Below the pieces are notes generated by a model. It did no database searches. It worked only from the letters and a program-made list of their open reading frames with translations, and was not told where the DNA came from. A stretch of 6,235 nt of DNA from Pseudomonas sp. (lineage in GTDB: Bacteria; Pseudomonadota; Gammaproteobacteria; Pseudomonadales; Pseudomonadaceae). Below are positions 1-5,957 of this stretch, one piece after another. Position numbers and translations under genes: made by a program. The stretch is taken from assembly GCA_003527165.1 (NCBI GenBank), contig DPSI01000143.1:1042-7276 (forward strand), in the 5' to 3' direction. Position 1 is the first letter of the stretch, and each line of letters starts with the position of its first letter.

Positions 1-204
1 CGCGGCTTTCCATGCGCCAATCTGGTATTGGCCTGCCTGCGAAATCGTCAGCTGCCGGTAATCACATATGCATTTGAGGAATATCTCCGCAGCACCTTTG
101 TCAGCTTCAGTCGTAATAGGAACTAACTGTGCATTTCGTTTGATGGTCTCTGTGATATCGATCTTGCGCTCGGCGATTCCTTCGTCTGCATCCGTGGCCG
201 TCAT
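1..204 (-). CDS. Hypothetical protein, N-terminal part, cut by the left edge
   Basis: An open frame on the minus strand starts with ATG at 204 and stays open for 68 codons to the window edge. The protein begins MTATDADEGIAERKIDITET and continues through a mixed, soluble-looking stretch (around LVPITTEADKGAAEIFLKCI, then an aromatic and glutamine-rich segment ending GAWKAA). It has no signal peptide or membrane segment. Codon use looks genuinely coding, whereas the opposite strand gives only a low-complexity S/A/V-rich frame. The region upstream of ATG has only a weak purine stretch (AAGACGAAG). An in-frame TTG at 228 directly after a TGA is an alternative start. I do not recognise the family. 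The gene lies downstream of the minus-strand terminator at 411-449, so it probably has its own promoter. Confidence 0.5.
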   Translation of the reverse strand, partial: MTATDADEGIAERKIDITETIKRNAQLVPITTEADKGAAEIFLKCICDYRQLTISQAGQYQIGAWKAA

Positions 205-516
205 GAATCTTCGTCTTGTTGATTCCAATCACCGGCCAGCCCCTGTGCTGCTCGTGAGGGAGTAGTACGTCACCCCGGTCTGAGCGGAGTAGCCGAGCGC
301 CTTAAAGATCCTGGGTCACTCGAGCCTGGTCATGACGATGCGGTACGGTTGGGACCGGCCTTGCCCTTGGTGGAATGATTCCATTTCTTCGACACCCGCT
401 ATTCCAGAAAGCAAAAACCCCCGAAATTCACTAGGAAAATCAGGGGGTTAAGTGTCTAAAATTGGTGGGCCGGGGTCACCTGAACTGGACTCTTAAGTTA
501 CTGATACGTAAATCTT
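205..516. other. Intergenic stretch with no supported gene
   Basis: About 310 bp separate the left-edge gene from the 55-aa minus-strand gene. The only convincing element is the terminator-like hairpin at 411-449. On the minus strand, the frame of the left-edge gene continues backwards with two in-frame TGA stops and short open segments, including a 22-codon ORF beginning MESFHQGQ with GAAGAA upstream. This is too short and too ordinary for GC-rich DNA to call a gene or a pseudogene. A small inverted repeat, CGTAAA-TCT-TTTACG (507-521), covers the stop codon of the 55-aa gene. A second one, GGTTT-ATA-AAACC (522-534), follows immediately. Confidence 0.5.
411..449 (-). terminator. Probable intrinsic terminator of the minus-strand two-gene unit
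   Basis: Read on the minus strand, AACCCCC (449-443) pairs with GGGGGTT (422-416) across a 20-nt loop. It is followed by a T-rich tail (TTTTT, then GCTTTC). The stem is GC-rich with a T-run on the minus strand only; the + strand has no T-run after the stem. It lies about 70 bp downstream of the 55-aa gene's stop, which suits termination of the 101-aa/55-aa unit. The long loop lowers confidence. Confidence 0.55.
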
Positions 517-684
517 TTACGGGTTTATAAAACCTAAGGGATACATGTAGGGATACATTTTCATGGCCGCTGTGGCTGTTTTCGGCTTTTCCAGACGGCC
601 GTGGAGGGCCGGTCCATATATGTCTTTGGTCGCCTCGCTGAATGCGCGAACTTCCCAAGCCGAGTCAGGCCGCCATGCATTCAT
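517..684 (-). CDS. Small hypothetical protein (55 aa), coupled to the membrane-protein gene
   Basis: ATG at 684 overlaps the TGA of the upstream 101-aa gene as ATGA, a typical translational-coupling arrangement; the stop is TAA at 519-517. The 55-aa product starts MNAWRPDSAW and has a central segment containing KDIYGPALHGRLEKPK. It ends in a repetitive aromatic tail (MKMYPYMYPLGF, about residues 41-52), encoded by two direct 9-bp repeats of ATGTATCCC. It has no membrane segment and no recognised domain. The central segment loosely recalls the C-terminal tail of some tyrosine integrases, but this is an impression, not a match. The frame could therefore be either an independent small gene or the remnant 3' end of a larger one. 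Support comes from the ATGA overlap, sensible codon use and the terminator downstream. Confidence 0.5.
   Translation of the reverse strand: MNAWRPDSAWEVRAFSEATKDIYGPALHGRLEKPKTATAAMKMYPYMYPLGFINP
538..558 (+). repeat. Two direct copies of GGGATACAT, 12 bp apart
   Basis: GGGATACAT occurs at 538-546 and again at 550-558, with a 12-bp period. The copies lie inside the 3' end of the 55-aa minus-strand gene and encode its MYPYMYP tail. The core GGATAC also occurs three times, in the same orientation and with similar spacing, at 1285-1318. A role as protein-binding sites is inference. Confidence 0.6.
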
Positions 685-986
685 GATTCGGGCGGCACCT
701 TTTCGCCCTGCTTTCGTACCCCGGGTGCCTGTTTCGGCGGGGCCATCATGAAGCCAGGGCGACAGGTTCCGTCAGTCAGCATGATGCAGTAAAAATTCTC
801 AGCATACGCACGATCCTCCGCATCAACTGTTTCGTCACTACTAGGCTTCTCTTGATCTATCGCGGCGGCGCGGCGCAGTTTACTGCTCTGCCGGAAATAC
901 AGCAGCAGGCCGAGTGAGACGAAGCCGAGAGTCAGGATGATGCTTGCGAGCGTGAGAATTTCCATGATGTTTTCCGACGATTCCAT
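681..986 (-). CDS. Small single-pass membrane protein, hypothetical (101 aa)
   Basis: The 101-aa product has one clear transmembrane segment at about residues 9-30 (rich in I, L, F, V and G). It is followed by a basic stretch (KLRRAA, about residues 36-41), then a charged, soluble C-terminal region. By the positive-inside rule the C-terminal part, with two cysteines (near YC and TC) and a proline-rich end, should be cytoplasmic. ATG at 986 lacks a good Shine-Dalgarno. The second in-frame ATG at 965 has GGAAAA 5-6 nt upstream and would start the protein directly at the membrane segment, so it is a credible alternative. Codon use looks coding. The gene overlaps the next one by ATGA. Possible promoter parts on the minus strand are TTGACG (1045-1040), without a good -10, and TAGAAT (1132-1127), without a good -35. 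The family is not recognised. Confidence 0.6.
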   Translation of the reverse strand: MESSENIMEILTLASIILTLGFVSLGLLLYFRQSSKLRRAAAIDQEKPSSDETVDAEDRAYAENFYCIMLTDGTCRPGFMMAPPKQAPGVRKQGEKVPPES

Positions 987-1625
987 GCGATGGGAGAGGG
1001 GCGAATCAGATTCTTCCTAAGCCAACTTAGCTCTGCTGGCGTCAATTGCCTGTACGTCCGAGTCGGGTATGACTGCCGCCGAGGCATCTGAACCGGCGTC
1101 GAATGTTGCGCAGTGAAAATAGATGCATTCTAGCCATTACAGCCGGTTGCGCATTCTGCCGCCCTATCCTGCCTGGTGAGGGGAGTAGCCGTCGTAAGTA
1201 GTCTCGAAATGAGCCCATGTTTCCTCTAAGCCCTCATTGCCTCAGTCAATTAGGTACGCACTTAACCTTATTGTCTGGTTTGAGTGGATACCAGCTTGGA
1301 TACCGCCCTTTGGATACCACTTGATTACTAACGCTAAGGCTAGGGAATCTGATCCGCCGTCGGTGCGCAAAAGCCTGGTGCGCAAGCTGGTACGCACGGA
1401 AATGGACGTTTCAACGTTGCGCACCATGTGTTTCTAGTCCCTCACCCTAGCCTGCAGCTGCCCGGTCGGTGCCAGCCCTCAATAAAGCAGCGTTTACCAT
1501 GTAACCCTGATCCAGCAACATTTCCTAGACTACCGTTCAGGGGCAGAGGGAGTCTTTTGCAGATATGCCGCCTAGCGCGCAACAAGCTATGACGGGAGAT
1601 AATCCTGTCCGTAAACTTTACCTGT
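987..1625. other. Gene-poor region carrying iterated motifs
   Basis: About 640 bp hold no convincing gene on either strand. The short frames here (for example 1237-1437 + and 1242-1427 -) are largely built from the repeat motifs at 1253-1425 and have unusual composition. An 11-bp interrupted palindrome, GAATC-A-GATTC (1003-1013), lies just upstream of the 101-aa gene. From 1430 to 1625 I see only scattered short ORFs, such as a 24-codon minus-strand frame beginning MLLDQGYM that is closed by stops on both sides. Confidence 0.5.
1253..1425. repeat. Cluster of short iterated motifs (possible recombinase or regulator sites)
   Basis: Two motif families are interleaved. GGTGCGCAA occurs at 1362-1370 and 1377-1385, and inverted (TTGCGCACC) at 1417-1425. 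Its variant GGTACGCAC occurs at 1253-1261 and 1389-1397. TGGATACC occurs at 1285-1292, 1297-1304 and 1311-1318. Spacings of 12-15 bp put successive copies roughly one helical turn or slightly more apart. Such arrays typically serve as arm-type sites of tyrosine integrases at element ends, or as iterons or operators. No integrase or replication gene is present in the window, so the function is inferred. A 5-bp inverted repeat, ACGTT-TC-AACGT (1406-1417), abuts the inverted copy. Confidence 0.65.
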
Positions 1626-1757
1626 ATGCGTAACCAGACTAGATGTGTTTTTTCAGTAGACATACCGTGTGAGCAGATCGTCCAAACTGAACTGTTCGAG
1701 ATTCGACTGAAACTGCGTCCCCTCGATGAGCGCGCGCAGAACGGACCAACGCGGTAG
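1626..1757 (+). CDS. Possible small protein (43 aa) just upstream of the M15-like gene
   Basis: ATG at 1626 to TAG at 1755-1757 encodes 43 aa. The second half reads like natural protein, with the stretch EQIVQTELFEIRLKLRPLDE forming a charged, probably helical segment. The frame is open back to a TGA near 1592, so the start is uncertain. There is no good Shine-Dalgarno before ATG 1626; GGGAGA lies too far upstream. The stop is 18 bp before the start of the M15-like gene, so the two could be co-transcribed. It could instead be the 3' remnant of a lost gene. No family is recognised. Confidence 0.25.
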   Translation: MRNQTRCVFSVDIPCEQIVQTELFEIRLKLRPLDERAQNGPTR

Positions 1758-1775
1758 CAAGGAACGCAAATACAG

Positions 1776-2423
1776 ATGAAAAAGCCGGCTACGGTGGCCG
1801 CCTTAGAGGATCTAGGACGCGTAAGACTATCCAAGCACTTCTTCATGCGAGATTTCCTGTACTCGGAAATTTCGCAGATTGAAGGCATTCCTAATATTCC
1901 GGACTACCCTGACCGTGCCATTGAAGCTGGGCGTCAGCTATGCGAGTTGTTGCTGGAGCCGCTCCAGGATCGTTTTGGCCGGATCTGCATTCGCTCCGCC
2001 TATCGGGCTCCGGCAGTCAATACGAAGGGCGCAGAAAACAAAAACCAATATAGTTGCGCCGCAAATGAGAGCAACTACGGTGGGCATATTTGGGATTACT
2101 TGGATACCAACGGCTATCTGGGTGCGACCGCTTGTGTTGTGATGCCAGCGTTGTTGCCCTGGTATGAGGAGCGGAAGGACTGGACGCCGTTGGCTTGGTG
2201 GATTCACGACAATTTGCCGTACGCCAGCCAATTCTGGTTTCCCAAGCTGGCGGCGTTCAATTTACGGTGGAGCGCGAACCCGAACATGCTGCCCTCTATA
2301 AACACCTATGTTGCAAACCCGCATACCGGAGATAAGCGGGCGCTGGTGAAGGAGGGCGTCGCCACGCTTAGTTTGGAGGGGCGCAAAGCGATCATCCGGC
2401 CTTGGTTAGCCAGCTTGGGATAA
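1776..2423 (+). CDS. Peptidase M15-like hypothetical protein (215 aa)
   Basis: This soluble protein has no signal peptide. Residues about 18-82 match the pattern of peptidase M15-type folds: LSKHFFMRDFLYSE, then helices ending LLEPLQDRFGRICIRSAYR, then PAVN. M15 enzymes (D-Ala-D-Ala carboxypeptidases, phage endolysins) show SGYRSPxxN here, followed by an HxxGxAxD zinc motif. In this protein the corresponding part is GGHIWDYLDTNG (H104, D107, D110), then GATACVVMP, and a later WWIHD (H144) precedes a conserved-looking WFPKLAAFNLRW block. The layout agrees with a cytoplasmic M15-like family I know from Pseudomonas and other proteobacterial islands, of unproven function. Hydrolase activity is uncertain because the canonical zinc motif is altered. 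ATG at 1776 has AAGGAA at 1759-1764, an 11-nt spacing that is slightly long. The gene precedes hsdR by 278 bp on the same strand, which suggests the same defence island rather than a tight operon. Confidence 0.7.
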   Translation: MKKPATVAALEDLGRVRLSKHFFMRDFLYSEISQIEGIPNIPDYPDRAIEAGRQLCELLLEPLQDRFGRICIRSAYRAPAVNTKGAENKNQYSCAANESNYGGHIWDYLDTNGYLGATACVVMPALLPWYEERKDWTPLAWWIHDNLPYASQFWFPKLAAFNLRWSANPNMLPSINTYVANPHTGDKRALVKEGVATLSLEGRKAIIRPWLASLG

Positions 2424-2701
2424 ATTCAAACTGACGTGGTCGATCGCTCGACGTTGCTTCATGTTGAATGAATGGATCTGAACAGGTCCGTTGAGCGGAC
2501 AGCTAGGGGTTTAGCTTTACCCGGTGATGGCACAAAGATATTGTGGCCATCGCAGCATCTCTAAGCGGTGTTGCTGCACATCAAGGATGGCCTTCAAGCG
2601 CGGTTTCATTAATACGTACTCGCTTCCTCAGGTTGTTCGGCTCGGGCATGTATCGCCCTTGTAGGGGCGTCCGAATTGCTATCGTTTTTTGGGACCGGCG
2701 C
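2424..2701 (+). promoter_or_regulatory. Palindrome-rich leader between the M15-like gene and hsdR
   Basis: The 278-bp gap has several inverted repeats: GTCGA-TCGC-TCGAC (2439-2452), GTCCG-TTGAG-CGGAC (2486-2500), AGCTA-GGGGTT-TAGCT (2501-2516), and GATGGCACAA with TTGTGGCCATC around AGATA (2526-2551, ten pairs with one bulged G). Nearer hsdR, GCCC at 2655-2658 can pair either with GGGC (2644-2647) or, as CGCCC, with GGGCG (2665-2669). None has a downstream T-run, so they are poor intrinsic terminators. I find no convincing sigma-70 promoter. The region is presumably where hsdR transcription starts and is controlled. Confidence 0.4.
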
Positions 2702-5065
2702 ATGGACAAGAAGTCATTATCCGAGCGGGATATCTGCAGCAAGTACATCTCCCCAGCCGTTGCGCTGGCTGGATGGGACATGCAGAAACAAGTCCGTGAG
2801 GAAGTCAGCTTCACCAAAGGGCGCATCATCGTGCGCGGGAAGCTTCACAGCCGCGGCGAGTCACGCCGAGCGGACTACATTCTTTATCATCAGCCGAACC
2901 TTCCGCTTGCCGTTATTGAGGCCAAGGACAACAAGCACTCCCTGGGCTCCGGTATGCAGCAGGCATTGGACTATGCCGAGGCGCTGGATGTGCCCTTCGT
3001 GTTCTCCAGTAATGGCGATGGCTTTCTGTTCCATGACCGCAGTGGCACGGGGAATCAGGTCGAAACGGAACTGAGCCTAGGCCAGTTCCCAAGCCCTGCC
3101 GAGCTCTGGCAACGCTACTGCCAGTGGAAGGGCCTGAAAGGCGAGGCCCGAAACAAGGCTGAGGCGCCGTATTACGACGACGGCTCAGGGCGTATGCCGC
3201 GTTACTACCAGACCAATGCTATCAACCGCAGCGTTGAAGCGGTCGCGCGAGGGCAGGATCGCATCCTATTGGTCATGGCCACCGGCACCGGCAAGACCTA
3301 CACGGCCTTTCAGATCATCTGGCGGCTGTGGAAGTCGAAGCAGAAGAAACGCATTCTCTTTCTGGCCGACCGCAACATCCTCGTCGACCAGACCAAGAAC
3401 AACGACTTCAAGCCCTTCGGCGCAGCGATGACCAAGATCGCCAAGCGACAGATCGATACGTCCTACGAGATCTATCTGTCGCTGTATCAGGCTGTCACCG
3501 GCGCCGAGGAAGAGCAGAACGTCTACAAGCAATTCTCCCGAGACTTCTTCGATCTGATCGTGATCGACGAATGCCACCGGGGCAGCGCAGCGGAGGATTC
3601 GGCTTGGCGAGAGATTCTTGACTACTTCTCCGGTGCTACCCATATCGGCCTCACCGCCACGCCTAAGGAAACCAAAGAGGTTTCCAGCATCACCTACTTC
3701 GGTGAGCCGGTGTACAGCTACACCTTGAAGCAAGGTATCGAAGACGGCTTTCTCGCACCGTACAAGGTGGTTCGGATCGATTTCGACAAGGACCTGCAAG
3801 GCTGGCGGCCGCCAAAGGGCATGCTCGACAAGAACGGCGAGCTGATCGAAGACCGCATCTACAACCTCATGGACATGGACCGCACCCTGGTCATCGAGGC
3901 GCGCACCCAGCTGGTTGCGCAGAAGGTCAGCGAGTTCCTCAAGGCCACCGATCCGTTCCAGAAGACCATCGTCTTCTGCGACGACATCAACCACGCCGAG
4001 CGTATGCGTCAGGCGCTGGTCAACCTCAATCCCGAGCGCGTGGCCGAGAATCGCAAGTACGTCATGCGTATCACCGGGGACGATCAGGAAGGCAAGGCCG
4101 AGCTCGACAACTTCATCGATCCCGAGTCGCGCTACCCGGTCATCGCCACCACCAGCAAGCTGATGACAACCGGTGTCGATGCCCAGACCTGCAAGCTGGT
4201 GGTGCTTGACCAGCACATCAAATCCATGACCGAGTTCAAGCAGATCATCGGCCGCGGCACCCGCATCAACGAGGATTTCGGCAAGTACTGGTTCACCATC
4301 ATGGACTTCAAGAAGGCCACCGAACTGTTTGCCGATCCTGCCTTCGATGGCGATCCCGTTGTGATTTACGCCCCGTCAGGCGATGAGCCTCCGGTCCCGC
4401 CGGACGATCTGCTGGAAGGCGACGGTATCACCGCAGGCAGCGAGGCCGAGGCCGGTGAGCTGGAGTTCACTGGCGACGATGGCGGCAAAAAGCGCATCAA
4501 GTACGTCATCGACAGCATTCCGATCTATGTCATCGCCGAGCGCGTGCAGTACTACGGCCCGGACGGACGACTCATCACCGAGTCGCTGAACGACTACACC
4601 CGCACCTGCGTGCACAAGCAGTTCGCCTCGCTGGGCGACTTTCTCCGTCGCTGGAGTGATGCCGAGCGAAAGAAGGCGATCATCGACGAGTTGGCTGCTC
4701 AGGGCGTGATGTGGGAAGCCCTGGCCGAAGAAGTGGAAAAGAAGCAGAGCAAGCTGTTGGATCCGTTTGACCTGATCTGCCACGTCGCTTTCGACCAGCC
4801 CGCCCTGTCTCGCCGCGAGCGTGCCGACCAGGTCAAGAAGCGCAACTACTTCGCCAAATACTCCGGCGCGGCCCGCCAGGTACTGGAGGCGCTGCTGGAT
4901 AAATACGCCGATACCGGCGTCGAGCATATCGAGGACATCAAGATTCTCCAGCTCGATCCCTTCAACCAAATCGGCGCGCCCATCGAGCTGGTGAAGGCGT
5001 TTGGCGGTAAGGCTGGCTACCACCAGGCCATTTATGACCTGGAAAGCGAGCTCTACGCATCCTGA
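2702..5065 (+). CDS. hsdR: Type I restriction enzyme, R (endonuclease/translocase) subunit, EcoAI/EcoEI type
   Basis: HsdR is the motor and nuclease of a type I restriction complex. It translocates DNA using ATP and cleaves far from the recognition site, together with HsdM and HsdS. The 787-aa length fits the EcoAI/EcoEI group rather than the longer EcoKI type. The nuclease domain comes first: RADY (D58), then VIEAKDN (E73, K75) forms the PD-ExK site. The superfamily 2 helicase follows: Walker A ATGTGKT (193-199), DECH (289-292), LTATP (317-321), TIVFCDD (422-428), TTGVDAQ (489-495) and QIIGRGTR (514-521). An acidic linker (about 559-592) leads to the C-terminal helical domain that docks on the methylase. 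I chose ATG 2702 ([16 protein letters not shown]) because family members begin this way; GGGA lies about 8 nt upstream. The frame is open back to GTG 2543, adding 53 unrelated residues. All catalytic motifs are intact. Confidence 0.96.
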   Translation: MDKKSLSERDICSKYISPAVALAGWDMQKQVREEVSFTKGRIIVRGKLHSRGESRRADYILYHQPNLPLAVIEAKDNKHSLGSGMQQALDYAEALDVPFVFSSNGDGFLFHDRSGTGNQVETELSLGQFPSPAELWQRYCQWKGLKGEARNKAEAPYYDDGSGRMPRYYQTNAINRSVEAVARGQDRILLVMATGTGKTYTAFQIIWRLWKSKQKKRILFLADRNILVDQTKNNDFKPFGAAMTKIAKRQIDTSYEIYLSLYQAVTGAEEEQNVYKQFSRDFFDLIVIDECHRGSAAEDSAWREILDYFSGATHIGLTATPKETKEVSSITYFGEPVYSYTLKQGIEDGFLAPYKVVRIDFDKDLQGWRPPKGMLDKNGELIEDRIYNLMDMDRTLVIEARTQLVAQKVSEFLKATDPFQKTIVFCDDINHAERMRQALVNLNPERVAENRKYVMRITGDDQEGKAELDNFIDPESRYPVIATTSKLMTTGVDAQTCKLVVLDQHIKSMTEFKQIIGRGTRINEDFGKYWFTIMDFKKATELFADPAFDGDPVVIYAPSGDEPPVPPDDLLEGDGITAGSEAEAGELEFTGDDGGKKRIKYVIDSIPIYVIAERVQYYGPDGRLITESLNDYTRTCVHKQFASLGDFLRRWSDAERKKAIIDELAAQGVMWEALAEEVEKKQSKLLDPFDLICHVAFDQPALSRRERADQVKKRNYFAKYSGAARQVLEALLDKYADTGVEHIEDIKILQLDPFNQIGAPIELVKAFGGKAGYHQAIYDLESELYAS

Positions 5066-5100
5066 CCGACCCTAGCTTATACATCTAACGAGAAATACAT

Positions 5101-5955
5101 ATGGAAATGGATAAAGCCGCATTACGCGCGCTCATCGCAGAAAAGATGGAAACCGCACCACCAATTACTCGCGGCAGAGCCACCGCAGAGCGCTACGCTA
5201 CGGCGCTTAGACAGATCGAAAACGGCATGAGCCAAGCGCAACGCGACATGCTTGTAGGTCACGCCTCTGCGCCTGAACAAACGCTTTGTATGCGCGAAAT
5301 TGCCCAGCTAGGCGGCTACGACACCTTTAATACCGCTAACTTGAAGTATGGCGAGCTAGCTCACGCTCTTGCGGACGCCCTAGACATCACCCGCCTCGAA
5401 TATTGGGTCTATTGCTTAGCAACATTTATTGGTGCTCCGGGTAAATCAGAGACACAGGTGACAATGCACCCGGAACTGTACGAGGCGCTTATTCTGATCG
5501 GATGGGTATCGGGCCCAGCCTCTAACGCTTCCGCAATCGAATTAAGCGAGACGGAGTTAGCTTTACCAGCCACAGAGCGGGCGGCGCTAATCAAGGCCCG
5601 CATTGGTCAATCCTTCTTTCGGGAACAACTCCTCGAATATTGGAAGGGTTGCGCCGTAACTGGCTGTGGCAGGTCAAGATTATTATTCGCCTCACACATC
5701 AAACCCTGGCGCGTCGCCAGTGGGGCAGAGCGGCTCGATCCGTTCAACGGCCTTCTGCTGACACCAAACCTTGACCTGGCCTTCGACCAAGGCTTGATCA
5801 GCTTCGACGACCATGGGCAGATTCTCCTTGGCGAGGATCTGGACCCAGACAGCGCTCGAGCGCTCAATATCACCCCCGACCTTCGCCTGCGCCAGATCGA
5901 CCAGCGACATCGCGGCTATCTGGCCTGGCATCGCGACAATCTGTTTAGGAAGTAA
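5101..5955 (+). CDS. HNH endonuclease inserted between hsdR and hsdM (284 aa)
   Basis: The C-terminal third (about 168-245) is an HNH_2-type nuclease domain: CAVTGC (184-189), ASHIKPW (197-203, with H199), LDPFNGLLLTPN (212-223) and the FDQGLISFDD block (228-237). H199, N216 and D229 are present. The final histidine of a textbook H-N-H is not obvious in TPNLDLAFD, so catalysis may use N223 or D225, or be altered. The N-terminal 165 residues are helical, with a segment around IAQLGGYDTFNTANLKYG (67-84) that looks like a small DNA-binding or target-recognition module, then a WVYCLATFIG...ALILIGWV region. The arrangement suggests a restriction nuclease with an N-terminal specificity part. It starts 35 bp after hsdR (weak GAGAAA site; a second ATG at 5107 is possible), and its end carries the hsdM ribosome-binding site. 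Codon use changes at about residue 196: TTA, CTA and AGA are frequent before it and absent after. Confidence 0.88.
   Translation: MEMDKAALRALIAEKMETAPPITRGRATAERYATALRQIENGMSQAQRDMLVGHASAPEQTLCMREIAQLGGYDTFNTANLKYGELAHALADALDITRLEYWVYCLATFIGAPGKSETQVTMHPELYEALILIGWVSGPASNASAIELSETELALPATERAALIKARIGQSFFREQLLEYWKGCAVTGCGRSRLLFASHIKPWRVASGAERLDPFNGLLLTPNLDLAFDQGLISFDDHGQILLGEDLDPDSARALNITPDLRLRQIDQRHRGYLAWHRDNLFRK
5948..5953 (+). promoter_or_regulatory. Shine-Dalgarno of hsdM inside the HNH gene's last codons
   Basis: AGGAAG lies 4 nt before the ATG at 5958 and overlaps the last codons and stop of the HNH gene. It supports the hsdM start and indicates coupled translation of the two genes. Confidence 0.6.
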
Positions 5956-5957
5956 GC

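Noticed and set aside
68..265. Plus-strand frame of 65 codons
   Set aside because: Low-complexity S/A/V composition; the opposite strand carries the more convincing left-edge gene.
228..350. Pseudogene joined to the left-edge gene through in-frame TGA codons
   Set aside because: The open pieces are only about 22-28 codons and do not resemble a known protein; chance explains them in GC-rich DNA.
455..495. tRNA 3' end or att core on the minus strand (ends in CCCACCA)
   Set aside because: No consistent T-arm (stem and TTC loop) can be formed upstream of the CCA, and no other tRNA arms are present.
1253..1425. CRISPR array or retron RNA
   Set aside because: Repeat units are only 8-9 bp with irregular 4-40 bp spacing, and no cas or reverse transcriptase gene is present.
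1617..1645. Promoter TTTACC - 17 bp - TAGATG for the M15-like gene
   Set aside because: Only 4/6 and 3/6 matches to consensus, and it overlaps the possible 43-aa frame; not better than chance.
1442..1888. Minus-strand frame of 148 codons
   Set aside because: Rich in S, R and C, overlaps the start of the M15-like gene, and has no recognisable features.
2543..2701. Longer hsdR starting at GTG 2543 or ATG 2648
   Set aside because: The extra residues do not resemble HsdR and cover the hairpin-rich leader; the family N-terminus begins at [10 protein letters not shown] (2702).
3266..4216. Long minus-strand frame (316 codons)
   Set aside because: Antisense to hsdR; its composition (many L, V, D, G and H) is the usual shadow of a GC-rich coding strand.
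4376..5023. Minus-strand frame of 215 codons
   Set aside because: Antisense shadow of the hsdR C-terminal region.
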